From H17-190 sp034435615 (GTDB lineage Bacteria; Chloroflexota; Dehalococcoidia; SM23-28-2; HRBIN24): DNA of 64,000 bases. Position 1 is the first letter of the stretch; the number at the start of each line of letters is the position of its first letter. Where the stretch lies: the NCBI GenBank assembly GCA_034435615.1, contig DAOTWZ010000034.1, forward strand, positions 62,001 through 126,000. The letters are read 5' to 3'. The notes beneath the pieces were generated by a model. It was not told the DNA's origin. It was given only the letters and a program-made list of their open reading frames with translations, and ran no database searches. Shown here piece by piece: positions 16,508-23,967 of this stretch. Made by a program: the position numbers and the translations under genes.

Positions 16508-17992
16508 TTATTGGCCAGCGGCCAGCCTCTCCTTCAGGAGGGACTGCACCAGCTCCGGGTTGGCCCGCCCCCTGGTCTCCCGCATGACCTGGCCGATGAG
16601 GAACTTGATGGCGCCCTCCTTACCGCTACGGTAATCGGCCACCGCTTTGGGGTTGGCCTGAAGGACCCGCTCCACCACGGCGGCCAGCTCGTCGCTGGCG
16701 GTGATCTGGGCCAGTCCCCGCTCCGCCACGATCTGTCCCGGCGCCTGGCCGCTCTGGAAGGACTCGGCCAGCACCGTCTTGGCGGTGCTGGTGTTGACGG
16801 TGCCCTCCTCCAGCAGGCGGAGCAGCTCGGCCAGGTGAGAGGGAGACAGGGGGCAATCCTCCCACTCCAGCCCTCGCTCGTGCAAGAGGCCGGCCAGGTC
16901 GCCGTTGATCCAGTTGGCGGCCGCCTTGGCCCGGCGCGGACGCTCCTCCGCTGGCCAGGCGGCCAGCGCCGCCTCGAAGAGGTCAGCCTTGGCCCGGGAC
17001 TCCGTCAGGAGGCGGGCGTCGTAGGGGGTGAGGTCGTACTGGGCCTGGAAACGGAGGCGACGGGCGTCCGGCAGCTCCGGCATGCGGGCCCGTATCTCCT
17101 CCACCCACTGACGGGAGATGACGAGGGGCGGCAGGTCTGGCTCCGGGAAGTAACGGTAGTCGTGGGCGTATTCCTTGCTGCGCTGGGGGACGGTGCGCCC
17201 CAGGTCTTCCCGCCAGCCGCGGGTCTCCTGGACGACGCGCCCGCCGGAGCGCAGGAGCTCTATCTGCCGCTCCACCTCGTAGTGGATGGCGTCGTAGACG
17301 TGACGGAAGCTGTTGATGTTCTTGAGCTCCACCTTGGCGCCCAGCTCCTGGCTGCCGCGGGGACGGACGCTGACGTTGGCCTCGCAGCGCATGTTCCCCT
17401 CTTCCATGTTGGCGCGGCTGGCGCCGATCCAGCGCAGCACCTGCCGCAGCTTCACCAAGTAGGCGCGCGCCTCCTCCGCCGATCTGAGATCGGGCTCGGA
17501 GACGATCTCCATCAGGGGGATGCCAGAGCGGTTGACGTCCACCAGGCTGTAGGACTCCCCGGCGGGGGTGGTGACGTGGACCAGCCGCGCTGTGTCCTCT
17601 TCCAGGTGGACGCGGTTTATGCGCACCCGTTTCGTCTCTCCGCCCACCTCGATCTCCAGCCAGCCGTTCTTGCAGAGGGGCTGGTCATACTGGGAGATCT
17701 GGTAGCCCTTCATCAGGTCCGGGTAGGGGTAGTTCTTACGGTCGAAGCGGGAGAGCTCCGGCACCTCGCAGTTGAGGGCGAGGCCGGTCATGATGGTCAG
17801 CTCCACGGCGCGGCGGTTGATGACGGGCAAGACGCCCGGCATACCCAGGCAGACGGGGCAGACGTGGCTGTTGGGCGGGGAGTCGAAGTAATCGGCCGGG
17901 CAGCCGCAGAACATCTTGCTGCGGGTGAGGAGGTGGGCGTGCACCTCCATGCCGATGATGACCTCGTAGTCCAGGGCCGCGGGCGCCGCCAT
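16508..17992 (-). CDS. gatB: Asp-tRNA(Asn)/Glu-tRNA(Gln) amidotransferase subunit B
   Basis: 494 residues from the ATG at 17992. The open frame extends further upstream but homology begins at LDYEVIIGMEVHAHL. A zinc site is formed by Cys29, Cys31, Cys45 and Cys48. SRFDRKNYPYPDLMKGYQIS and the DVNRSGIPLMEIVSEPD block are diagnostic. The C-terminal helical and YqeY-like tail ends with REGKE-type GKEGAIKFLIGQVM. GatB phosphorylates the mischarged Glu/Asp-tRNA for amidation by GatA. Genes gatA and gatC are not in the window. It heads the minus-strand cluster; yvcK follows 32 bp downstream. Confidence 0.95.
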   Translation of the reverse strand: MAAPAALDYEVIIGMEVHAHLLTRSKMFCGCPADYFDSPPNSHVCPVCLGMPGVLPVINRRAVELTIMTGLALNCEVPELSRFDRKNYPYPDLMKGYQISQYDQPLCKNGWLEIEVGGETKRVRINRVHLEEDTARLVHVTTPAGESYSLVDVNRSGIPLMEIVSEPDLRSAEEARAYLVKLRQVLRWIGASRANMEEGNMRCEANVSVRPRGSQELGAKVELKNINSFRHVYDAIHYEVERQIELLRSGGRVVQETRGWREDLGRTVPQRSKEYAHDYRYFPEPDLPPLVISRQWVEEIRARMPELPDARRLRFQAQYDLTPYDARLLTESRAKADLFEAALAAWPAEERPRRAKAAANWINGDLAGLLHERGLEWEDCPLSPSHLAELLRLLEEGTVNTSTAKTVLAESFQSGQAPGQIVAERGLAQITASDELAAVVERVLQANPKAVADYRSGKEGAIKFLIGQVMRETRGRANPELVQSLLKERLAAGQ

Positions 17993-18002
17993 GCCGCACG
18001 TC

Positions 18003-18032
18003 AGTATACCCAATTTGAGAAGAAGAGCACAA
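18003..18032 (-). promoter_or_regulatory. Promoter of gatB, near-leaderless
   Basis: Minus strand: TTGTGC (18027-18032), 18 bp, TATACT (18003-18008), ending 10 nt before the gatB ATG at 17992. A transcript would begin within a few bases of the start codon. Confidence 0.45.
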
Positions 18033-18108
18033 GGACGGCAGTGGTCATCGCTCTGGAGTGGCCGGCCGTTTCCCGAGCATTGACGAGTTTGGGAGCAAAA
18101 AGGCATGA

Positions 18109-18136
18109 TTGACAGGAGCGGGCCGCCGGGGAAAAT
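18109..18136 (+). promoter_or_regulatory. Promoter for the MFS transporter gene
   Basis: A perfect TTGACA (18109-18114), 16-bp spacer and GAAAAT (18131-18136), 39 nt upstream of the MFS start codon. Confidence 0.45.
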
Positions 18137-18175
18137 GGACGGAGAGACTGGAGAGGGACGGCGCTCTCTTACGAG

Positions 18176-19474
18176 ATGAAAAGGCCGACGGGCAGCCTTC
18201 CGCTGCCGTTCTTCTACGGCTGGGTGGTCGTCGGGGCGGCGTTCACCATCATGCTGGTGGCGTTCGCCGTTGTCTATTCGTTCGGCACCTATTTCGAGCC
18301 GCTGCGGGACGAGTTCGGGGTGGACCGGGGCTCCGTCTCCCTGGTGTTCGCCCTCACGGGTCTCATCTACTTCGGGCTGGGGGCCATCACGGGGCCGCTG
18401 ACGGACCGCTTCGGGCCACGGGCGCTCTGCTCCGCAGCGGCCTTCCTCTTCCTGGTGGGGCTGGTGCTTGCCAGCCAGGCGCGGGCCATCTGGCAGGTCT
18501 ATCTGACCTTTAGCCTGTTCGTTGGCTTCGCCGTGGCCGCCTGCTACGTGCCGGCCGTCTCCACGGTGCAACGCTGGTTCACGCGACGGCGGGCGCTGGC
18601 CTCGGGCATCGCCGTGGCGGGGATCGGTGTGGGGACGGTGGTGGGGCCGCCCCTGAGCAGCGCCCTGATCCTGGCCTACGACTGGCGGACGGCCTATCTC
18701 ATCACCGGGGTAGCGGCCGGCGTCCTGGTGGCGGTGGCGGGCTGGCTGCTGGTGCGCTCACCCGGGCAGTTGGGACTGGCGCCGGACGGGGCGTCGGTCG
18801 CCGGGCAGGCGGCGCCTCCCCCGGGCCGGCCCGCCCCTGGAGACCGCACGGTGGCCGAGGCGGTGAGGTCTCCCGAGTTCGCCTGGCTCTACCTGGCCAT
18901 GGTCATGACGACGGTGCCCATATTCCTGGCGGCGGGGCATATCGTCCCCTACGCTCAGGACGCGGGGATGGACCTGGCCAGAGCCTCGCTGGGGCTGGTG
19001 GCCATCGGCGTGGGGAGCATCGTGGGGCGGCTCTTCCTCTCTCCCCTGGGCGACCGGCTGGGCCGGCGTCGCTCCTACTCCCTGACCACCGGCATCGTGG
19101 CCGCCCTCATGTTCCTGTGGCTGGTGGCTCCCCTGACGGAGCTGTGGACGCTGTTGCCGTGGGCCTTCGCCTTCGGTTCGGCCTACGGGGCCTTCGTCGC
19201 CCTGAGCCCCACCCTGATGGCCGATTACTTCGGCACCTCCTACGTGAGCGGCACCATAGGTGTCTTCTACACGGGGGCCGGCCTGGGCTCCTTCGTCGGC
19301 CCCTGGCTGGGGGGCGCCCTCTTCGACCTGACGGGCTCCTACCGGCCGGCCATCCTGACGGCGGCCGCGCTCTCCGTGCTGGCCACCCTGGCTGTCCTCC
19401 AGGCCAAGGACCCGGAGGCGGCGCGGGCGGCGGCCGCTCGCCTGCGGACGAGCGAGAGCGGCGCCGAGAGCTGA
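18176..19474 (+). CDS. MFS transporter, monocarboxylate/oxalate-formate antiporter-like
   Basis: 432 residues with 12 predicted membrane helices in two halves joined by a polar loop at about 195-225. The N-terminus (FFYGWVVVGAAF ... YSFGTYFEPLRDEFG) is that of the MCT/OFA type of MFS carrier. The MFS loop motif appears as GPLTDRFGPR after helix 2 and again as SPLGDRLGRRRSY in the second half. The substrate is probably a small monocarboxylate or related anion, but sequence alone cannot say. The gene is monocistronic between gatB (divergent) and recN. Confidence 0.85.
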   Translation: MKRPTGSLPLPFFYGWVVVGAAFTIMLVAFAVVYSFGTYFEPLRDEFGVDRGSVSLVFALTGLIYFGLGAITGPLTDRFGPRALCSAAAFLFLVGLVLASQARAIWQVYLTFSLFVGFAVAACYVPAVSTVQRWFTRRRALASGIAVAGIGVGTVVGPPLSSALILAYDWRTAYLITGVAAGVLVAVAGWLLVRSPGQLGLAPDGASVAGQAAPPPGRPAPGDRTVAEAVRSPEFAWLYLAMVMTTVPIFLAAGHIVPYAQDAGMDLARASLGLVAIGVGSIVGRLFLSPLGDRLGRRRSYSLTTGIVAALMFLWLVAPLTELWTLLPWAFAFGSAYGAFVALSPTLMADYFGTSYVSGTIGVFYTGAGLGSFVGPWLGGALFDLTGSYRPAILTAAALSVLATLAVLQAKDPEAARAAAARLRTSESGAES

Positions 19475-19516
19475 GGGCCACCCGCCCCTGGCAGCTCTGC
19501 CCAGGGCTGACGACCA

Positions 19517-19545
19517 TTGCCGGGGCTGGCCAGCGGTGCTAACTT
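19517..19545 (+). promoter_or_regulatory. Promoter of recN, near-leaderless
   Basis: TTGCCG (19517-19522), 17 bp, TAACTT (19540-19545), 11 nt before the GTG start at 19557. There is room for at most a few untranslated bases. Confidence 0.4.
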
Positions 19546-19556
19546 AACAAGAGGCC

Positions 19557-21317
19557 GTGCTGGCCGAGATCAGCGTTCGCAACTTCGCCGTCATAGAGGA
19601 GACCAGCCTCGCCCTCTCCCCCGGCCTGAACGTCCTCACGGGGGAGACCGGCGCGGGGAAGTCCCTCATCGTGGACGCGGTGGCCGCCCTTCTGGGCTCC
19701 CGACTGGACCAGGAGGTCATCCGCGCCGGCGCCGACCGCGCCCTGGTGGAGGGCGTCTTCCTGCCGCCCGCAGAGCTGAGGGCGGAGCTGGCCTCCCTAC
19801 TGGAGGAAGCCGGCGTCCCCCTGGAGGAGGAGCTGGTCATCGTCCGGGAGGTGCAGCGGGGCGGCCGCAGCGTCGCTCGCCTCAACGGGCGCGCTGTGCC
19901 TCTCTCCCTCCTGCGGGAGGTGGGGCGGCGGCTGGTGGACATCCACGGCCAGACGGAGCACCTCTCCCTCCTGGACCAGCGCCGGCAGATGGACTTCCTG
20001 GACGGCTACGGTGGCCTGCTGCCTCTAAGAGGGCAGGTGTCCCGGGCGGTGGCCCAGGTCAGGCGTCTGCGGCGCGAGCTCTCCTCCCTGGAGCGGGACG
20101 AGCGCGCCGTGGAGCGGGAGCGGGACATCCTCCAGTTCCAGGTGCAGGAGATAGAAGCGGCGCGCCTGCAACCCGGGGAGGAGGAGGAGCTGCGTCAGGA
20201 GCGGGAGCGCCTGGCCCACGCCCAGGCGCTGCGGGAGGCTTGCCAGGCTGCCTACCATGCTCTCTACGGCGCTGAGGGACGCTCCGCCACCGATATGATG
20301 GCCAAGGCCCAGGCCGCTCTGCAGACCGTCTCCCACCTGGACCCCCGTCTGGGGGACGCCCTCGCCTCCCTCTCCGAGGCCATGGCCGTGGCCGAGGAGG
20401 TGGCCCGCGCCCTGCGGGCCTACGCCGCCCAGGTGGAGGACGACCCCCGCCGCCTGGAGCAGGTCATGGAGCGGCTGGAGCTCATAGAGCGCCTCAAGCG
20501 CAAGTACGGCCCCAGCATCGAGGCGGTGCTGGCCTACGCCGAGGAGGCCCGCCGCAACCTGGCCTCCCTGGAAAGCAGCGAGGAGCGGCGACAGCACCTC
20601 CAGCAGGAGCTGTCCCGGGCGGAGGAGGAGGCCGGGCGCCTGGCTCTGGAGCTCTCCCTGGCCCGCCAGGCAACGGCCCGTAGGCTGGAGGAGGCGGTGG
20701 CGGCCAGCCTCCGAGACCTGGCCCTGGGGCACGTGGAGTTCCGCGTCGCCCTGCGGCAGGAGAAGGCCCGGGACGGCGTCCCCGTGGAGGGGAGGCCCCT
20801 CGCCTTCGACGAGACGGGCGTGGACCGGGTGGAGTTCCTGGTGGCCACCAACCCTGGTGAGCCCCTCAAGCCTCTGGCCAGGGTCGCCTCCGGCGGCGAG
20901 ACCTCTCGCTTTCTCCTGGCCCTCAAGGGGGCATTGGCCGAGGCCGACCCCGTCCCCACCCTGGTCTTCGACGAGATAGACGTCGGCATCGGCGGGCGGA
21001 GCGCCGAGGTAGTGGGACGCAAGCTGTGGACGTTGGCCCGCTGCCACCAGGTGCTCTGTATCACTCACCTGCCCCAGATCGCCGCCTACGCCGACGCCCA
21101 CCACCGCGTCGCCAAAGATCTCCTCCTGGGAAGGGCCTTCGCCCGCGCCGCCTCCCTGGACGAGAGGGAGCGGGTGCAGGAGCTGGCGGCCATGCTGGGC
21201 GGTCCCCATCCCAGCCCGCGTATGCAGGCCGGCGCCCAGGAGCTCCTCTCCCGCGCCGAGGCCTGGAAACAGGCGCAGGAGGGCCTTTCCGCCAGCAGAT
21301 CTGGCCCCGGCCTGTAA
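19557..21317 (+). CDS. recN: DNA repair protein RecN
   Basis: 586 residues from a GTG start. An SMC-like ATPase: Walker A GETGAGKS at 29-36 in the N-terminal head, a long central coiled coil (about 155-365) with RecN-typical IHGQTEH at its entry, and a C-terminal head with the ABC signature ASGGETSRFLLALK and Walker B LVFDEIDVGIGGR (near 470). The CITHLPQIAAYAD switch segment follows. RecN joins broken DNA ends early in recombinational repair. It stands alone; no argR or nadK neighbours as seen in some genomes. Confidence 0.95.
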   Translation: MLAEISVRNFAVIEETSLALSPGLNVLTGETGAGKSLIVDAVAALLGSRLDQEVIRAGADRALVEGVFLPPAELRAELASLLEEAGVPLEEELVIVREVQRGGRSVARLNGRAVPLSLLREVGRRLVDIHGQTEHLSLLDQRRQMDFLDGYGGLLPLRGQVSRAVAQVRRLRRELSSLERDERAVERERDILQFQVQEIEAARLQPGEEEELRQERERLAHAQALREACQAAYHALYGAEGRSATDMMAKAQAALQTVSHLDPRLGDALASLSEAMAVAEEVARALRAYAAQVEDDPRRLEQVMERLELIERLKRKYGPSIEAVLAYAEEARRNLASLESSEERRQHLQQELSRAEEEAGRLALELSLARQATARRLEEAVAASLRDLALGHVEFRVALRQEKARDGVPVEGRPLAFDETGVDRVEFLVATNPGEPLKPLARVASGGETSRFLLALKGALAEADPVPTLVFDEIDVGIGGRSAEVVGRKLWTLARCHQVLCITHLPQIAAYADAHHRVAKDLLLGRAFARAASLDERERVQELAAMLGGPHPSPRMQAGAQELLSRAEAWKQAQEGLSASRSGPGL

Positions 21318-21419
21318 CGTTTCCGCCCTTTCTGCGTATATTCTTCATGGGGGAGGGCAGAGACCAGGGTAAACGCGCCCTGGAGCCCTCGCTCCGGGCG
21401 CCAGCAAGGGAGGTTAGTT

Positions 21420-21821
21420 ATGAAGGGCCTCGGTGTACCGAAGTGGCGTCTGGCGGCGGCGCTGGCGATGGCATCCCTGGTGGCCCTGGGTGCCCTCAGT
21501 GGCACCTACGCCCTGGAACACGGCTCCCCCGGCGGCATCGTCCAGCTCCTGCAGCACCAGGAGACGGAGCAGGGAGACCAGAACGGGGGCGACCACGACA
21601 GCCAGGTCTCCCAGGTGGCGCGGGACAACCACGGCCAGCGGGTCTCCGAGGTAGCCCGCAGCAATGGCGACGAGAACGAGCTGGAGAACGGGACCGAGAC
21701 GGAGGGTGAGAACCACGGTCAGCGGGTCTCCGAGGTGGCGCGGGACAACCACGGCGCCAGGGTCTCGGCCGTCGCCCGCGGCCAGGGAGACGATGGCGAG
21801 GGAGAGCAGGAACAGGACTAG
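21420..21821 (+). CDS. Small secreted protein with four NHGxRVSxVAR repeats
   Basis: 133 residues. Lys/Arg near the N-terminus, a hydrophobic core (11-28) and Ala-rich region form a signal peptide, with likely cleavage near ALSGTYA-LEHG. The mature part is acidic and carries an 11-residue unit four times: HDSQVSQVAR (59-68), NHGQRVSEVAR (70-80 and 98-108), NHGARVSAVAR (110-120). Two units form a pair and the pair is duplicated, separated by an acidic Asn/Glu linker. AGGGAGG precedes the ATG. The 5' leader has a GC hairpin (about 21374-21400). Two terminators follow, then an ECF sigma operon. Function unknown; an exported sensor ligand or surface peptide is speculation. Confidence 0.75.
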   Translation: MKGLGVPKWRLAAALAMASLVALGALSGTYALEHGSPGGIVQLLQHQETEQGDQNGGDHDSQVSQVARDNHGQRVSEVARSNGDENELENGTETEGENHGQRVSEVARDNHGARVSAVARGQGDDGEGEQEQD

Positions 21822-21847
21822 ACTACTATAGCCCGCCCAGCGCCGGT

Positions 21848-21884
21848 GCCGGGGAGCAGCGCCCGCTGCTCCCCGGCGCTTTTT
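21848..21884 (+). terminator. Intrinsic terminator after the secreted repeat protein gene
   Basis: A perfect 13-bp stem (GCCGGGGAGCAGC with GCTGCTCCCCGGC), a GCCC loop, then GC and five T. It starts 26 nt after the stop codon. Confidence 0.9.
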
Positions 21885-21887
21885 CCT

Positions 21888-21922
21888 CCCCCGGCCAGGC
21901 CGTGGCAGCCGGGGGTTTTTTT
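21888..21922 (+). terminator. Second tandem intrinsic terminator
   Basis: An 8-bp stem CCCCCGGC (21888-21895) with GCCGGGGG (21908-21915), a 12-nt loop, then seven T. It lies directly behind the first terminator and insulates the ECF sigma operon from upstream transcription. Confidence 0.85.
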
Positions 21923-22003
21923 CGATTTCCCGCCGCCCCGTAACGGCGCCGCCCCCGGCGACGGAGTAACAGATGAGGATGGCGGGAGTGCAGACGACGC
22001 GCG

Positions 22004-22600
22004 ATGATGAGGAACATAGCGCTGGCCGCCCCTGCGATGGACGAGGCCGAGGTCTCCCTGAGCAGCCTGAAGGCCGGGGAACGCCAGGCCTGGGAGCGCT
22101 GCTACCAGGAATGGTACCCCAAGGTCTACAGCTACGCCTACCGTCGCACTGGTGACCGCGAGGCGGCCGCCGACCTGGCCGCCGAGGTCTTCCTGCGCAT
22201 GGTGCGGGAGCTGGATCGCTACGACCCGCGGAGGCTCTCCTTCGCTGCCTGGGTCTTCTGTCTGGCCCACGACCGCACAGTGGACTACCTGCGACGAAAG
22301 GGACGTCGGCCCGCCGTCTCCCTTACCGCTCTGGGGGAGAGAGGCCCTCTACAGGAGGACGCGGCGGAGGCCATGGCGGAGCGGGAGGCCCTGGAGAGGG
22401 CCCTCCGCTCCCTCACCGAGGAGCAGCAGGCCGTCCTCCTCCTGCGCTTCTACGTCGGACTCTCCTCAGAGGAGACGGGGAAGGCGCTGGGGAAGGAGAC
22501 GGGAGCGGTGCGGGCCCTCCAGTTCCGGGCGCTGCGACACCTCCGCCAGCTCCTCGCCGTCGAGGAGAAGAGACCGCAGGCCGGGGAGGCGAGGACATGA
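22004..22600 (+). CDS. ECF-family RNA polymerase sigma factor
   Basis: 198 residues. Region 2 spans about 25-95 (WERCYQEWYPKVYSYAYRRTGDREAAADLAAEVFLRM, then FAAWVFCLAHDRTVDYLRRK, the -10 recognition helix). Region 4 spans about 125-185 (LERALRSLTEEQQAVLLLRFYVGLSSEETGKALGKETGAVRALQFRALRHLR). The linker is short, as in ECF sigmas. Tandem ATGs at 22004 and 22007 leave the exact start open, and Met12 is another candidate. The stop overlaps the next gene by ATGA, coupling it to its membrane partner, the presumed anti-sigma factor. Confidence 0.88.
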   Translation: MMRNIALAAPAMDEAEVSLSSLKAGERQAWERCYQEWYPKVYSYAYRRTGDREAAADLAAEVFLRMVRELDRYDPRRLSFAAWVFCLAHDRTVDYLRRKGRRPAVSLTALGERGPLQEDAAEAMAEREALERALRSLTEEQQAVLLLRFYVGLSSEETGKALGKETGAVRALQFRALRHLRQLLAVEEKRPQAGEART

Positions 22601-23781
22601 GACAGGACGACAGAGAGGAGCTGCTGGGGGAGCTGCGCGCCGAGGCCTCCTCCGCTGGCGACGCCTCTCCCGAGGAGGTGTCTGCCCTGGCGGAGCTGGC
22701 CAGGCGTATTCGCTCCCTGGATGACGAGCCTCCCCCCAGGGAGGCCTATCTGCGGGGCAGGGAGCGCCTCCTGGGCTACCTGAACGCCCGCCAGCGCCGC
22801 CCCCTTCGCTGGCTGGGGGCGGCCCTGTCCGAGCCCGCCTTCCTGCGGGCGGCGGCCGCCCTCCTCCTGGCCAGCACCGTGGGGCTCTCCGCCCTGCTGG
22901 TCACCGGGGCCATGGGGCAGGAGGGGGCCGCCCGGGAGAACGACCGCAACGTCGCTCCCGCCACCGCCGACAGGTCGGGGGCGCTCACGGAGCCTGCGCT
23001 CCCCGTCCAGCCTGGGGCTCCCGGGGGCACCGACGGAGCCGTCTTCCGGGAGGGGGTGCGGGCCTATCTGGTGGCCCGGGTGGAAGAGGCAATGGACGGG
23101 GGGTATCGCATCGGCGGGCGCCTCGTCAGGACTACCGGGGAGACCAACGTGACGGGCGAAGTGAAGGTGGGCTCGCTGGTGGCGGTGGAGGGCGAGGTGA
23201 CACAGGACAACGCTATCGTCGCCGGCAGTATCCAGGTGCAGGAGGAGGGCGTGACCTGGGTGATGCTGCGGGGCACCGTGGAGGAGGTGCTGCCGGACGG
23301 CCTCCGCGTGGCCGGCCGCCGTGTGGTCTTCCAGGGAGGCCCCCAGGAGACCGTCATCCGTGACCCGCGGGTGCCGGTCAAGTCGCCGCCGCTGACGGGG
23401 CCACAGGCGGTGGCCCCCGGCTCTCTGGTGACAGTGGACGGCCTCCTCCAGCCGGACGGGAGTGTGCTGGCGCGGGGCATCGCCGTGGAGGAGTATGGAG
23501 TGGTTCGGGTAACCGTGCTGGGGAAGGTGGAGGCGGTGGTGGACGGCGGCTACCAGGTGGCCGGCCGGCGGCTCACGGTGGGGCCGGAGACCTCCATCCT
23601 GGGCGACATCCAGGTCGGGACGTCGGTGATGGCAGACGGAGTCCTGCGGGAGGACGGCACCATACTGGCCTCCTCCATCGTCGCCGAGAGGGCGGTGCCA
23701 CCGGAGCCGATGCCGCTGCCCGAGGTGGACGGGGGTGGCAGCAGCCCCGGAGCGCCACCGACGACGACGGAAGGGCGCTGA
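22597..23781 (+). CDS. Membrane protein with three DUF5666 domains, probable anti-sigma factor
   Basis: 394 residues. The cytoplasmic N-terminus (1-80) is helical and has no cysteine, so it is not a zinc-type anti-sigma (ZAS) domain. One membrane helix spans about 82-104. Outside are three tandem DUF5666-like beta units (about 156-215, 220-298, 302-366), each with the pattern V-x-G-x-V-E-x-V-x2-GGY-x-I/V-x-GR-x-V, then VGS-x-V-x-V-x-G and A-x-S-I-x-V. The C-terminal tail is Pro/Gly/Ser-rich. Coupled translation with the sigma gene suggests it holds the ECF sigma at the membrane and senses an external signal through the DUF5666 array. The anti-sigma role is inference from context. Confidence 0.75.
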   Translation: MRQDDREELLGELRAEASSAGDASPEEVSALAELARRIRSLDDEPPPREAYLRGRERLLGYLNARQRRPLRWLGAALSEPAFLRAAAALLLASTVGLSALLVTGAMGQEGAARENDRNVAPATADRSGALTEPALPVQPGAPGGTDGAVFREGVRAYLVARVEEAMDGGYRIGGRLVRTTGETNVTGEVKVGSLVAVEGEVTQDNAIVAGSIQVQEEGVTWVMLRGTVEEVLPDGLRVAGRRVVFQGGPQETVIRDPRVPVKSPPLTGPQAVAPGSLVTVDGLLQPDGSVLARGIAVEEYGVVRVTVLGKVEAVVDGGYQVAGRRLTVGPETSILGDIQVGTSVMADGVLREDGTILASSIVAERAVPPEPMPLPEVDGGGSSPGAPPTTTEGR

Positions 23782-23810
23782 GCCCCCAGTCCGCGGCACC
23801 CCAGACCGAG

Positions 23811-23837
23811 GAGGAGGCGCCAGCCCGGCGCCTCCTC
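23811..23837 (+). terminator. Probable terminator after the ECF/DUF5666 operon
   Basis: A perfect 10-bp stem GAGGAGGCGC (23811-23820) with GCGCCTCCTC (23828-23837) and a 7-nt loop. Only a broken T tract follows (TGATTCTT), so strength is uncertain. Confidence 0.6.
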
Positions 23838-23908
23838 TGATTCTTGCCATCCTACACCCTTTGTTTACGTCTTCTTCGTTGCACGCCGGGCTGTCCCCTC
23901 TGCGATGT

Positions 23909-23930
23909 AAAGATAACATGTGCTATCTTT
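23909..23930. promoter_or_regulatory. Palindromic operator-like site upstream of the pirin gene
   Basis: The inverted repeat AAAGATA (23909-23915) and TATCTTT (23924-23930) has an 8-nt spacer containing ACATGT. It is AT-rich in a very GC-rich region and lies 37 bp before the pirin start. The symmetry and size fit a dimeric repressor site, but no regulator gene is adjacent. Confidence 0.4.
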
Positions 23931-23967
23931 GAGTCATCACATATGCAAAATGTAAGCGAGGCATGAC

